This document shows positions 1 through 12,769 of a DNA stretch of 64,000 bases, one piece after another. Both the position numbers and the translations under genes were made by a program. Each line of letters begins with the position of its first letter. The first letter of the stretch is position 1. A model generated the notes under the pieces. The model was not told where the DNA came from. It saw nothing but the letters and a program-made list of their open reading frames with translations, and did no database searches. This DNA is from Thermoplasmata archaeon. Its GTDB lineage: Archaea > Thermoplasmatota > Thermoplasmata > Lutacidiplasmatales > UBA184. Location: the NCBI GenBank assembly GCA_022750055.1, contig JAKIWL010000001.1:372001-436000 (forward strand). The letters run 5' to 3'.

Positions 1-355
1 CCCGCTGGCGGCCGTGGTCGTTTCGGCGTACCGTGATGTCCAGCATGGGGATCGGGGTCGGGTCCCGCCCTCCGGGGACCGGATCGAGCTGGCGGCTTAG
101 GAGGATCAATCCGGCGCACGTGGCGAGGACCGGAAGTCCCGCGCCGATCCGGGCCGTCAAGGGGCCCCGCAACGCCGCTTCATCGAGAAGGTTCGACAGG
201 GTAGTGCTCTCCCCTCCTGGAATCGAGAGGGCGGACACCGCCGCCAGGCCGTCGCGGTCCCGGACGAGCACGACCGACCCGGGTCCGAGCAGGTGCTCGA
301 ACGCGCTACGGTGTTCGGGAACGTCCCCCTGCAGCGCGAGAACGCCGACCTTCAC
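1..355 (-). CDS. pdxT: Pyridoxal 5'-phosphate synthase glutaminase subunit PdxT (partial, 3' end outside window)
   Basis: PdxT is the glutaminase subunit that feeds ammonia to PdxS for pyridoxal 5'-phosphate synthesis. Reading the minus strand from a GTG at 355 gives KVGVLALQGDVPEH, then the PGGESTT motif (about residues 47-52) and LATCAGLILL with the nucleophile Cys near residue 80. All are hallmarks of the SNO/PdxT class I amidotransferases. The GTG overlaps the TGA of the upstream HMG-CoA reductase gene as GTGA, so translation is probably coupled. About 118 residues are visible, and the catalytic His/Glu region lies off the window. The pathway match is strong. PdxS is not in view. Confidence 0.9.
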   Translation of the reverse strand, partial: MKVGVLALQGDVPEHRSAFEHLLGPGSVVLVRDRDGLAAVSALSIPGGESTTLSNLLDEAALRGPLTARIGAGLPVLATCAGLILLSRQLDPVPGGRDPTPIPMLDITVRRNDHGRQR

Positions 356-1659
356 GGGAGGACGGGTCGGCGTAACGCCTCCAGGACCTCGCGCGCCCGG
401 TCGATCCGGATCGCGTGCTCTTCGATGAGGCGCGCCACGACCGCATCGACCTCCTCGGGCCGGGCCCCCGCCGTGGTCGCGATGTTGCGGGCGTGTAGCT
501 CCATGTGACCGCGCTGGATCCCCTCCGTGGCGAGGGCGCGCAGGGCAGCAAAGTTCTGCGCCAGGCCCACGGAGGCGAGGACCTGGGCGAGTTCCTGGGC
601 CCCTTTCACACCGAGCAGTTTCACGCAGGCCTTCGCCGTCGGGTGGACCGCCGTGGCTCCCCCGATGAGGCCCACGGCGGTCGGGAGCTCGATCGTCCCG
701 ACCAGATTCCCCTCCGGATCCTTCTCGTAGGTGGTCAGCGGGCGGACGACGCCACCGTCCCGGGCGAGGAAGGCGGCGTACGTGTGCGCCCCGCTCTCGA
801 TGGCACGGAAATCGTTGCCGGTCGCGACCACGACCGCGGAGACCCCGTTCATGATCCCCTTGTTGTGCGTCGCACACCGATAGGGATCCACGAGCGCGAG
901 GGTGTAGGCGTCGAGGATCGCGTCGACGACCTGAGGGCCCGTCGCCGTCTCGGTCTTCAACAGGTCGACGGGGAACGTCGCCGTCGCGCGGGCGAGTCGC
1001 TGTACGGCGAGGTTAGAGATGATCCGCAGGACGGCCCGACCCCGGGCGAGCCGGGCGAGCTCGGGGGCGAGGGCCTCGCACATGGTGTTCACCGCGTTCA
1101 TCCCCCCCGCGTCGCGGGCGTCGACGAGGAGGTGCACGACCACCATCGTACCCCTCGGGGTGGGGATGATCCGGACCTCGAGGTCCCGGGCCCCGCCCCC
1201 GAACTTCACGAGCATCGGGTCTTTGGCGTTGGCCCTGGCGAGCAGGTCATCGCGCGCGCTCAGGATGCGGACGCGGGAGGCCGCCGGGTCGACCACATCC
1301 AGGAGCTGGATCTGCCCGATCATCACTGGGGCGGTGGTCTGTGCGTGGAATCCTCCGGCGGCTCTAGCCACCTTGGCCGCGTTCGAGGCCGCGGCCACGA
1401 CGCTTGGCTCCTCGATCGCCATCGGGACGAGGTAGTCACGGCCGTTGATCCGGAAGTTCGTGGCGACCCCCACGGGGAGAGGGAAGGAGCCGATCACGTT
1501 CTCGATCATGCGGCTGAGCAGTCCGCCGTCGACGCCGGGTGGAAACTCGAAGGCGCGGGCCTCCTCCTCGGTGAGGCCCGCCCACTCCTGGACGAACTTT
1601 CGGCGATCTACGACGGACAGCTTGTAGAAACCGGACAGTTCGGAGGATCGAGCGTTCAT
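352..1659 (-). CDS. mvaA: Hydroxymethylglutaryl-CoA reductase, class II
   Basis: It converts HMG-CoA to mevalonate, the committed step of isoprenoid ether-lipid synthesis. The 435-residue product has EEPSVVAAASNAA with Glu83, THNKGIMNG with Lys267, GND with Asp283, and GHMELHARN with a His near 385. These match the catalytic residues of the class II (Pseudomonas mevalonii type) enzyme almost position for position. I chose ATG 1659 because a GGAGGG Shine-Dalgarno lies directly upstream; the longer reading from 1731 runs back into grpE. Class II reductases in archaea are known from Thermoplasmatales and Archaeoglobales and are thought to be of bacterial origin. It sits between grpE (10-nt gap) and pdxT (4-nt overlap), so the three are probably co-transcribed. 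Confidence 0.95.
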   Translation of the reverse strand: MNARSSELSGFYKLSVVDRRKFVQEWAGLTEEEARAFEFPPGVDGGLLSRMIENVIGSFPLPVGVATNFRINGRDYLVPMAIEEPSVVAAASNAAKVARAAGGFHAQTTAPVMIGQIQLLDVVDPAASRVRILSARDDLLARANAKDPMLVKFGGGARDLEVRIIPTPRGTMVVVHLLVDARDAGGMNAVNTMCEALAPELARLARGRAVLRIISNLAVQRLARATATFPVDLLKTETATGPQVVDAILDAYTLALVDPYRCATHNKGIMNGVSAVVVATGNDFRAIESGAHTYAAFLARDGGVVRPLTTYEKDPEGNLVGTIELPTAVGLIGGATAVHPTAKACVKLLGVKGAQELAQVLASVGLAQNFAALRALATEGIQRGHMELHARNIATTAGARPEEVDAVVARLIEEHAIRIDRAREVLEALRRPVLP

Positions 1660-1669
1660 CCCTCCTCCC

Positions 1670-2299
1670 TCACTCGGACGGGGCTTCGTGGGAGAGGCGC
1701 GCCGTCGTTTGGGCCACGGCCACCCCCTCACCAGGAGGGGGTGGGGGCGGCCGGGCGACCAAGACCTTCGCCGGTCTCAGGAGTCGTCCACGGAATCGAA
1801 AGCCCTGTTGGACGACCTCGGCCACCGTTCCCGGCGGGTGACGCGAGCCCGGTTCGGCCTCCCCGACCACCTCGTGCTCGTCGGCGTTGAAACGGACTCC
1901 GACCCGGGCCACCGGCTCGATCCCTTCCTGCCTCAGGAATCCGTCCCATTCGCGGCCGAGGAGCTCCAAGCCCTTTCGAATGGGATCCGCAGGCGGCGCC
2001 CCTCGCACGAACTCGCGGGCCCGGTCGAACGAATCCTGGATCGGGAGGAGCTTTCGGAGGACTTCGCCTTCCGCACGTAGGCGAACCGATTCCCGGTCCC
2101 GCTCGGCGCGCTTTCGGTAGTTCTCGAAATCGGCGAAGAGATACCGAAACCGGGTCTCCCAGTCCGACGCGCTCGCCTCTCCTGCGGCGGGCGGGGTGGG
2201 GGTGCCGGCCGCCGCTGGACTCGGGGTCGACGGGTCAACGGCCGCCGGGAGCGGGGGGTCCGCAGGAGGCTCCACCGGAGCCCGCTTCTCCTCGGTCAT
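1670..2299 (-). CDS. grpE: Nucleotide exchange factor GrpE
   Basis: GrpE is the nucleotide exchange factor for the DnaK (Hsp70) chaperone. The 209-residue product has an acidic, proline-rich N-terminus, then FADFENYRKRAERDRE and LPIQDSFDRA in the coiled-coil dimer helix. The beta domain follows, with GVRFNADEHEVV and VVQQGFRFRGRLLRPAKV. ATG 2299 was preferred to a GTG at 2317 because a TATA-like GATAATCC near 2333-2340 would place transcription start around 2310. DnaK and DnaJ are not in the window, so grpE is detached from its usual partners. The C-terminus carries a Pro-rich stretch and an extra tail after the core domain. Confidence 0.93.
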   Translation of the reverse strand: MTEEKRAPVEPPADPPLPAAVDPSTPSPAAAGTPTPPAAGEASASDWETRFRYLFADFENYRKRAERDRESVRLRAEGEVLRKLLPIQDSFDRAREFVRGAPPADPIRKGLELLGREWDGFLRQEGIEPVARVGVRFNADEHEVVGEAEPGSRHPPGTVAEVVQQGFRFRGRLLRPAKVLVARPPPPPPGEGVAVAQTTARLSHEAPSE

Positions 2300-2333
2300 C
2301 CTCGGGGTTCCTTTCACCGAGCCATCGTATTAG

Positions 2334-4472
<2,139 letters not shown>

Positions 4473-4551
4473 TCGTCGCGGTAGACCCCCGCCGCCGCGG
4501 AGGATGCGTGTCGCCCTCCGAATTCGAGGGGGGGAGGGTGCGAAGGGGGGG

Positions 4552-7053
4552 CTACCACTCCGCCGCGTCCGGCTCCGAAGGAGGATCGGTCTCCACTAGC
4601 GGGGACTCGTCCGGAGTCGTCTCCTCGACCGGTTCGGCGGGAAGCTCGGGTTCCGGAGACTCCTCGGGCGGTCCGGGGGCTTCGCTCGGAGGATTGCGGC
4701 GGCTTCGAAGCGCGATGGCCGCACCCGCCACGACCAAGAGCAGGAGGACCACGCCGAGGCCCACGTAGAACTCCGAAGCCGGGACGCCTAGGACGGTCGG
4801 GCCGGTTCCTCCCGGCGTCTGGTTCGTGATGGCATTCCCGGTCACGATGATCTGGATCTTGGGGGAGTTCACCTGGAACTGATCCCCATCGGTCACCGTC
4901 ACGAAGACGAGATAGGTCCCCGGATAGTTCGTCCGACACGTGGCGGTCGTCCCGATCGGCTGCGAGTAGGAGCACCCGCTGGGGACGCCCTCCCATTGGA
5001 TCGTCTCGTTGTTCGGCACTCCGCCGGAAACGTTCACGGTGATCGTGAACAGCTCCCCGGTGCTCACCTGTTGCGGCGAGGGGACGGGCGTCTGGGCGTG
5101 CGGGTCGGTGAAGACCGCGAGCCCCACGGCCCTCGAGACGGGGGAGCTCCCACCAAAGCTATCGGTCACCTGGACCGAGACGCTGAAGATCCCGAGTCCG
5201 ACGCTCGTCGGCGCGCAGTCCAACACCGGCACCGACGTCTTCGCGCAGCTCGCCGGGACACCGGACCATTGGTAGGTGTACCCCCCGGAGCCCCCGGTCG
5301 CCTTCGTCGTGAACTGGATGGACTGCCCCACGTCGGCGGTCGTCCGGTTTGCGACGGGGGTCGTCACCGTGGGAAGTCCGTCGATCGAGAAGGGAAGGCC
5401 GGCGCTGTACGCCGTCACGCCGTTCGTGTCGGTGGCGGTGACGTAGACGTTGACCGTACCGGTCTTGTGGAACACACACGAGGGCTGCGGGGCGGCCGTG
5501 CCAACGCAATCCCCCGGCGGGAAACCGGTCCAGCTGACGGAGGTGTACTGGAGCGTCCCCCCGAGCGGCGTCAGGTTCCAGGTCACGCTCAGGCCGAGAT
5601 CCGTGCCACCCACCCCCCGGTGGGAGCCCTCGGTCGCCACGGGAAGACCCAACGTGAACCGGGGGAACACGGTGATCGAGATCGAGGAGGTCACGGTGAG
5701 CCGGTCGGTCGCGTTGACGACGAGCGTGGCGGTGTACTTCCCCGAAACCGTCGGGGTGCATAGGTCGAAGACGACCCCCTGGCTCAGGGTGAGGGTCGGG
5801 TTCGACGCGCATCCGAGCCCCACGGCCGAGACCCGGATCGAAGTCTGGAAGCCCCAGCTTTGGTTCCCCTGGATGCTCGCGTTCAAGGAGACCGTCTGGC
5901 CGAGGTCGGTGCTGTTGGCCGGCGATCCGGTCGGCGATGCGTCCATCGCCCCGATGAGCAGGGAGGTCGTGAACAGGTCTACCGTCCCAGTCCCGGCGTT
6001 GGTGACGTAGAGGCACCCGTTCGTCTCGTCGTAGACGGCGCCCAAGGGGCTGCCTTCGGTCGGAAGGATGCCCTGGACCTGGGTCCCGAGGAGGGCGGTG
6101 ACGTTGTTCGTTCCGTTGTCGGTGAGGTAGACCAGCTGGTTCGAAGGGTCGTACGCCGCCCCCCAAACGGGGTAGCCGAGGGGGGTGTTCGCTACGACGC
6201 TCAGGCCTTGGAGGGTGGTCACGTTGTTCGATTGGGAGCCGGTCACGTAGACCTCCTGGTTCGCCGCGTCGTAGGCGAGGTCCCCCGGGGCGATCCCGAC
6301 ACGGATCGTCTTCAGCACGCTCGTCCCGGACAGGATGCTCACGCTGTTGGAGCCGTAGTCCGACACGTACACGTCGGAATCGGCCGGGTCGAAGACCGCG
6401 GCGATCGGACCGGAGCCCGCGGGAAGGGCGACCCATCCGACGACCTGGGTTCCCTTCAGGATCGTCACGTTGTTCGAGCCATAGTTCGGAACGTAGACCT
6501 CCTTGGACTGGTCATCGTACGCCCCGACCGTCGGATTCCTACCCACGGCAACGGTCCCGTTGACGTTGATCCCGTCGATGAACGTGACCGTGTTCGACCC
6601 ATAGTTGGAGATGTCGACCTCGTGGGTCGTGGGGTCGTAGGTCCCTCCCTGCGGGACGGCGGAGACCGCGACGTTCGCGACCAGGGCGGTCCCGTTCAGG
6701 ACCGTCACGCTCGCCGAGTTCCGATTCGCGATGTAGACGAAGCCGTTCGATGGATTGTACACCGCCCCGAACGGGTAGCTCTGGGCGCTCACGGTGGAGT
6801 ACGGGACGCCGATGGACGCGGACGCGAGGGGGGAGGGGAGCGCACTTCGCGCGGGAAGGGCCGACCCGATGGCGAACGCTAACGAGGGACCCATCGGTCC
6901 AGGGGAGGGCGCCGCAGGGCGCGGGGTCAGGGCGGGGAAAGGACCCGCGTGTACCGGGGCGAGGAAGCCCAGTCCCAACGCGAGCAGAACGGCCGCGACG
7001 GCGAGTCGATGAACGGCGCGGAACGTGGGACGTCGAGCCCATGGCGGGTTCAC
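4552..7053 (-). CDS. Large secreted/membrane-anchored surface protein: YVTN beta-propeller plus Ig/PKD-like repeats
   Basis: The protein is about 833 residues. It has a hydrophobic signal segment at residues 15-35 (RLAVAAVLLALGLGFLAPV). About eight YVTN/YncE-type propeller repeats follow, each with a core like VYDPSNxxVYVTNxGSNNVT. Several Ig/PKD-like domains come next, containing Cys pairs. A C-terminal transmembrane helix (VGLGVVLLLLVVAGAAIAL) precedes a short acidic Pro/Glu-rich cytoplasmic tail. The GTG at 7053 was chosen because it puts a basic N-terminus directly before the signal helix; the frame stays open upstream to 7284 but lacks a good start. Such proteins are abundant in Thermoplasmata and are probably cell-surface binding proteins, but the ligand is unknown. 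It lies 85 nt downstream of pyrK on the same strand. Confidence 0.8.
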   Translation of the reverse strand: MNPPWARRPTFRAVHRLAVAAVLLALGLGFLAPVHAGPFPALTPRPAAPSPGPMGPSLAFAIGSALPARSALPSPLASASIGVPYSTVSAQSYPFGAVYNPSNGFVYIANRNSASVTVLNGTALVANVAVSAVPQGGTYDPTTHEVDISNYGSNTVTFIDGINVNGTVAVGRNPTVGAYDDQSKEVYVPNYGSNNVTILKGTQVVGWVALPAGSGPIAAVFDPADSDVYVSDYGSNSVSILSGTSVLKTIRVGIAPGDLAYDAANQEVYVTGSQSNNVTTLQGLSVVANTPLGYPVWGAAYDPSNQLVYLTDNGTNNVTALLGTQVQGILPTEGSPLGAVYDETNGCLYVTNAGTGTVDLFTTSLLIGAMDASPTGSPANSTDLGQTVSLNASIQGNQSWGFQTSIRVSAVGLGCASNPTLTLSQGVVFDLCTPTVSGKYTATLVVNATDRLTVTSSISITVFPRFTLGLPVATEGSHRGVGGTDLGLSVTWNLTPLGGTLQYTSVSWTGFPPGDCVGTAAPQPSCVFHKTGTVNVYVTATDTNGVTAYSAGLPFSIDGLPTVTTPVANRTTADVGQSIQFTTKATGGSGGYTYQWSGVPASCAKTSVPVLDCAPTSVGLGIFSVSVQVTDSFGGSSPVSRAVGLAVFTDPHAQTPVPSPQQVSTGELFTITVNVSGGVPNNETIQWEGVPSGCSYSQPIGTTATCRTNYPGTYLVFVTVTDGDQFQVNSPKIQIIVTGNAITNQTPGGTGPTVLGVPASEFYVGLGVVLLLLVVAGAAIALRSRRNPPSEAPGPPEESPEPELPAEPVEETTPDESPLVETDPPSEPDAAEW

Positions 7054-7138
7054 AGGGTCCGGACTCCGCAGGCCTAGATGACGTCTTGTCCCCTGTATTT
7101 CGGCCCGTGTAGGAGCGGTCGGTGGAGGTCGGTCCGGG

Positions 7139-7912
7139 TCAGTGCGGTACGACCCTTCCGGAGGGTTCCCGCTTGAACCGGCCGAACTCCGGGAGCGGGG
7201 TAAGGGCGTCTCCGGGAAAGACCGGCCCGTCGACGCACACATGGTACGGGCCGAGGGCGCAGGCATCGCACATCCCGAGGGCACATTTCATGACCCGCTC
7301 GACCGACCCGTAGGCGGGAACGCCCGCTCGCCGGGCCGATCGGATCACCTTGTCCATCATGACCTCGGGTCCACAGGTCCACACCGCGTCGAAGATCGTC
7401 GAGGCGAGCAGCGAATCGGAGACCCCGGTCACGAACCCTCGCGCCCCGATGGAACCGTCGTCGGTGGCCAGTTCCACCCGGGCGCCCATTTGGCGGAAGC
7501 GCGCCTCGAACAGGAGTTCGGACCCCGTGGTGGCGCCGAGCGCTGCGGTGACTTCGGAACCTACGCGGGCGGCTGCCTCCGCGGCGGGTGCCAGAACGGC
7601 GGCTCCGGACCCCCCGGCCACGACGAGCACCCGTCGTGGAGCGAGGTCGAAGGCGTTCCCGTAGGGCCCCCGGACCCCGATCTGGGCCCCGGGGGCCAAC
7701 GATTGGATGTGGCGGCTGGTCGATCCCATCACCTTCACCGTCACGCCTTTGGAACGCCCCACGTACGAGAGCGACATCGGGATCTCGTCGTCCCCGGGGA
7801 TCCAGAGCATGACGAATTGGCCCGGTCGGGCCTCGTCCGGATAGGCGAATCGGAGCGTGACGGTGCTCGGGGTCTCCTGGACGCGCTCGGAGACCGCCAC
7901 GACCTCCCGCAT
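7139..7912 (-). CDS. pyrK: Dihydroorotate dehydrogenase electron transfer subunit PyrK
   Basis: PyrK passes electrons from the PyrD flavin to NAD+ through FAD and a 2Fe-2S cluster in pyrimidine synthesis. The 257-residue product has the FAD-binding segment PGQFVMLWIPG...PMSLSY, an NAD-binding region VLVVAGGSGAAVLAP, and a C-terminal cluster-binding motif with Cys residues in CALGMCDACALG and a further Cys in PYHVCVDGP. The ATG at 7912 overlaps the pyrD stop by one base (TGATG), so translation is coupled. The longer open frame upstream is a shadow of pyrD. Confidence 0.93.
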   Translation of the reverse strand: MREVVAVSERVQETPSTVTLRFAYPDEARPGQFVMLWIPGDDEIPMSLSYVGRSKGVTVKVMGSTSRHIQSLAPGAQIGVRGPYGNAFDLAPRRVLVVAGGSGAAVLAPAAEAAARVGSEVTAALGATTGSELLFEARFRQMGARVELATDDGSIGARGFVTGVSDSLLASTIFDAVWTCGPEVMMDKVIRSARRAGVPAYGSVERVMKCALGMCDACALGPYHVCVDGPVFPGDALTPLPEFGRFKREPSGRVVPH

Positions 7913-8877
7913 CACGGTCGTCGCTCGTGGGATGCCGCGGCGAGCGGGACCCCGTTGACCGCAGGACGGATGTGCGCTGCCCCGACCACGTCGGCGATCC
8001 GTTCGATCCCGAGTTCGCCCATCAAGGCGAGGAGATCCTGGCTTAGTTTGGAGAAGATTTGGATCCCATCGAGGGCGACGGCCGTGCCGACCTCCACGGC
8101 CCGGGCCCCGGCCATGACGTACTGCAGGACGTCCTCGGCGGTGCGGATCCCCCCCACTCCGACGACCGGGATCGAGACCTTCGGGTAGATTTGCCAGACA
8201 CAGGCCAGTCCGACCGGCTTGATTGCCGGTCCGCTCAATCCTCCGAGTCCATGCGAGAGCGTGGGCCTTCGCAGCCGGACGTCGATGGAGATCGCGCGAA
8301 GCGTATTGATCGCGCTGATCGCCGAGGCCCCCCCCCGCTCGGCCGCCTGGGCGAGGGCGACCGGGTCGGCCGTATTGGGCGTGATCTTCACGATCACCGG
8401 CACGCTCACGCGCGCTCGGACGGCCCGCGTGATCGCCTCGACCTCCTGCGGGTCCTCGCCGAGGTCGGAGCCGAGGCCCTCGGCGTGGGGGCAGCTCAAG
8501 TTGAGCTCGATCGCGCCGACGCCGGTTCCCGCCATCCGATAGGCGAGCTCGGCGTACTCGTCGGCGTCCCCCCCGAAGACCGAACCGATCACCGTGGCGC
8601 CCCGTGCTTGCGCCGCCGCGATCTCCTTCGGGTACTCCTCTATCCCGGGATTCGGGAGGCCCATCGCATTCAGGAACCCCCATCGGCCGAGGGATTCGAC
8701 CGTCGGGTTCGGGTACCCGAGTCTCGCCGATCGACCGATCGATTTGGTGATCACCCCGCCCGCGCCGGCCTCCCAGGCGCCGGCGAGGGATTCCCCGCTT
8801 TCGCCCCAGATGCCGGAGGCCAGAAGCAGGGGGTTGCGGAGTCGAAGACCGGCGAGGTCGACTTTTAGGTCCGCCAC
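7912..8877 (-). CDS. pyrD: Dihydroorotate dehydrogenase, catalytic subunit (class 1B type)
   Basis: PyrD oxidises dihydroorotate to orotate in UMP synthesis. The 321-residue TIM barrel shows [27 protein letters not shown], the FMN/substrate region [22 protein letters not shown], and the phosphate-binding end [16 protein letters not shown]. Class 1B is indicated by the partner pyrK directly downstream and by a Ser in NLSCPHAEG... followed by the class 1 loop. The GTG at 8877 was chosen because it begins the canonical [16 protein letters not shown] and sits 27 nt from a TATA element shared with clpB, which fits a leaderless mRNA. Confidence 0.92.
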   Translation of the reverse strand: MADLKVDLAGLRLRNPLLLASGIWGESGESLAGAWEAGAGGVITKSIGRSARLGYPNPTVESLGRWGFLNAMGLPNPGIEEYPKEIAAAQARGATVIGSVFGGDADEYAELAYRMAGTGVGAIELNLSCPHAEGLGSDLGEDPQEVEAITRAVRARVSVPVIVKITPNTADPVALAQAAERGGASAISAINTLRAISIDVRLRRPTLSHGLGGLSGPAIKPVGLACVWQIYPKVSIPVVGVGGIRTAEDVLQYVMAGARAVEVGTAVALDGIQIFSKLSQDLLALMGELGIERIADVVGAAHIRPAVNGVPLAAASHERRP

Positions 8878-8899
8878 CGCCGCGATCGAGGGGTCGCGG

Positions 8900-8907
8900 C
8901 TTATATC
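8900..8907. promoter_or_regulatory. Shared bidirectional TATA element between pyrD and clpB
   Basis: The 55-nt gap between the two starts holds one TATA-like element, CTTATATC on the plus strand and GATATAAG on the minus strand. Its centre is about 27 nt from the pyrD GTG (8877) and about 29 nt from the clpB ATG at 8933. Both distances fit archaeal leaderless transcription. No second TATA box is visible in the gap. Confidence 0.6.
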
Positions 8908-8932
8908 AGTCCTTTCGATGACCGCCGTTCCG

Positions 8933-11542
<2,610 letters not shown>

Positions 11543-11547
11543 GGTCC

Positions 11548-12489
11548 ATGGGTTCCTCGATCACGGTCGCGGTGGTCGGGGCGCGCGGCATCGCCCCGGC
11601 GCTGGGAAAGAAGGGAACCCAGTCGGACCTGACGCTCTTCAACGCCGTCCGGGACGGTCACGCCGCCACGATCGTTGAACCCACCCAGTTCCCCGAGCGA
11701 TTCGCCCCCCTCCTCTATGCCCTCGCGATGGCCGACCGGACCCTGCTCGTCGTCTCCGAGCTTTCCCGAGAGATCGCGGAGACCGTCGCTACCGTCGACC
11801 TGTTCGATATGGCGGTCGAACTTGTCCTCGGGGCCGGAGTGGGGGAGGCCGAGGTCCACAGGGCCTTCAAGGGGACCCGGGTCGAAGCGTCCATCGCCAC
11901 CCCCCTCGACCTGCCGAGGCTGAGGAGCGAGCTCGACAACTGGGAGGCCCCGCCGTACGAGCCGGGCCCGATGCTCGTGCGGATCGACCACGCCTTCCCG
12001 GTGAAGGGGGTCGGGGCGGTCGCCCTCGGGGTAGTCCGTCGCGGCACCCTGAACGCGCACGACCGGCTCCGCCTGTATCCCGGCGAGAAGGTCGTGGAGG
12101 TCCGCTCGATCCAAGTGCACGACGTCGAGGCCCGCTCGGCCTCGGCCGGCGAGCGCGTCGGGGTCGCCCTGCGGGGCGTCGAGGCGGAGGAACTGGCCCG
12201 GGGTCAGACCCTCGCTCCCGAGGGGACGATGTCCGTGGGGCAGACCTTCAAAGCCCACATCGAGCGCCGGTGCCCGTACTACCGGGGGAGGATCGCCCCC
12301 GGCGCACCGATGCAGCTTCTCGCCGGGCTTCAGCTCGTACCGGTCCGGCTCGGGTCGGTGGAAGGCGACGAGCTCGCCTTCGACTCCGACCGCCCGGTCG
12401 CGTTCGTGCCGGGGGAGAGCGCCCGGCTCTCCGACCCATCGGCCGCGCCGGGCCCTCGGATCGTCGCCCGGGTCCGGCTCGCCGGTTGA
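11548..12489 (+). CDS. SelB-like elongation-factor paralogue with degenerate G domain (aSelBL type)
   Basis: The 313-residue protein has the domain order of SelB/EF-Tu. The N-terminal domain lacks the GHVDHGKT P-loop and has GARGIAPALGKKGTQSDL in its place, with no NKxD motif. Two OB-like barrels follow, seen in VKGVGAVALGVVRRGTL, LRLYPGEKVVEVRSIQVH and AGERVGVALRGVEAEELARG. This matches the archaeal SelB-like family described as widespread in archaea without selenocysteine and presumed unable to hydrolyse GTP. Its function is not known. It starts 5 nt after clpB and is probably co-transcribed. I see no Sec machinery in the window. Confidence 0.7.
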   Translation: MGSSITVAVVGARGIAPALGKKGTQSDLTLFNAVRDGHAATIVEPTQFPERFAPLLYALAMADRTLLVVSELSREIAETVATVDLFDMAVELVLGAGVGEAEVHRAFKGTRVEASIATPLDLPRLRSELDNWEAPPYEPGPMLVRIDHAFPVKGVGAVALGVVRRGTLNAHDRLRLYPGEKVVEVRSIQVHDVEARSASAGERVGVALRGVEAEELARGQTLAPEGTMSVGQTFKAHIERRCPYYRGRIAPGAPMQLLAGLQLVPVRLGSVEGDELAFDSDRPVAFVPGESARLSDPSAAPGPRIVARVRLAG

Positions 12490-12529
12490 ACGGAAAGATA
12501 ATCTTCGGCCGCGCCGTTTTCTCCCCACC

Positions 12530-12745
12530 GTGGCCGAGCCATCCGACCCGATGGGCCCCGAGACCGCGCCCTCGGAGGAGCCCGACGAGGAGCGGGTCTG
12601 CTCCGGGTGCTCGAACCCGATGAGCCGACTCGGGGCGCAGCCGTTGCGGACGGGCGGCGTCCCGGGCTACCCCGACGCGGTCCTGTGGCTCGACACCTAC
12701 TGGTGTTCCCAGTGCGGCCGCATGGCGTTCTTCACCGTGCGATGA
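12530..12745 (+). CDS. Small zinc-ribbon protein
   Basis: This is a 71-residue acidic protein with two CxxC pairs, CSGC near residue 25 and CSQC near residue 61, spaced like a zinc ribbon. The sequence between them is a compact beta-rich stretch. The start is taken as GTG 12530, because AAGATAATC at 12494-12502 could be its TATA box and predicts a start of transcription near 12525; ATG 12551 is an alternative. I do not recognise a named family. It could be a nucleic-acid-binding or metal-binding accessory protein. Confidence 0.6.
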   Translation: MAEPSDPMGPETAPSEEPDEERVCSGCSNPMSRLGAQPLRTGGVPGYPDAVLWLDTYWCSQCGRMAFFTVR

Positions 12746-12769
12746 GAGGGCGTCTCGAGATCGGGCGTC

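Noticed and set aside
505-1890. Long plus-strand open frame opposite HMG-CoA reductase and grpE
   Set aside because: It is an antisense shadow of the GC-rich coding strand. It has low-complexity Gly/Arg composition and no recognisable motif, and it is contradicted by the conserved genes on the other strand.
7913-8683. N-terminal extension of PyrK into pyrD
   Set aside because: The extension lies in a wrong frame of pyrD and is Arg/Gly-rich. PyrK starts naturally at ATG 7912 with the coupled TGATG overlap.
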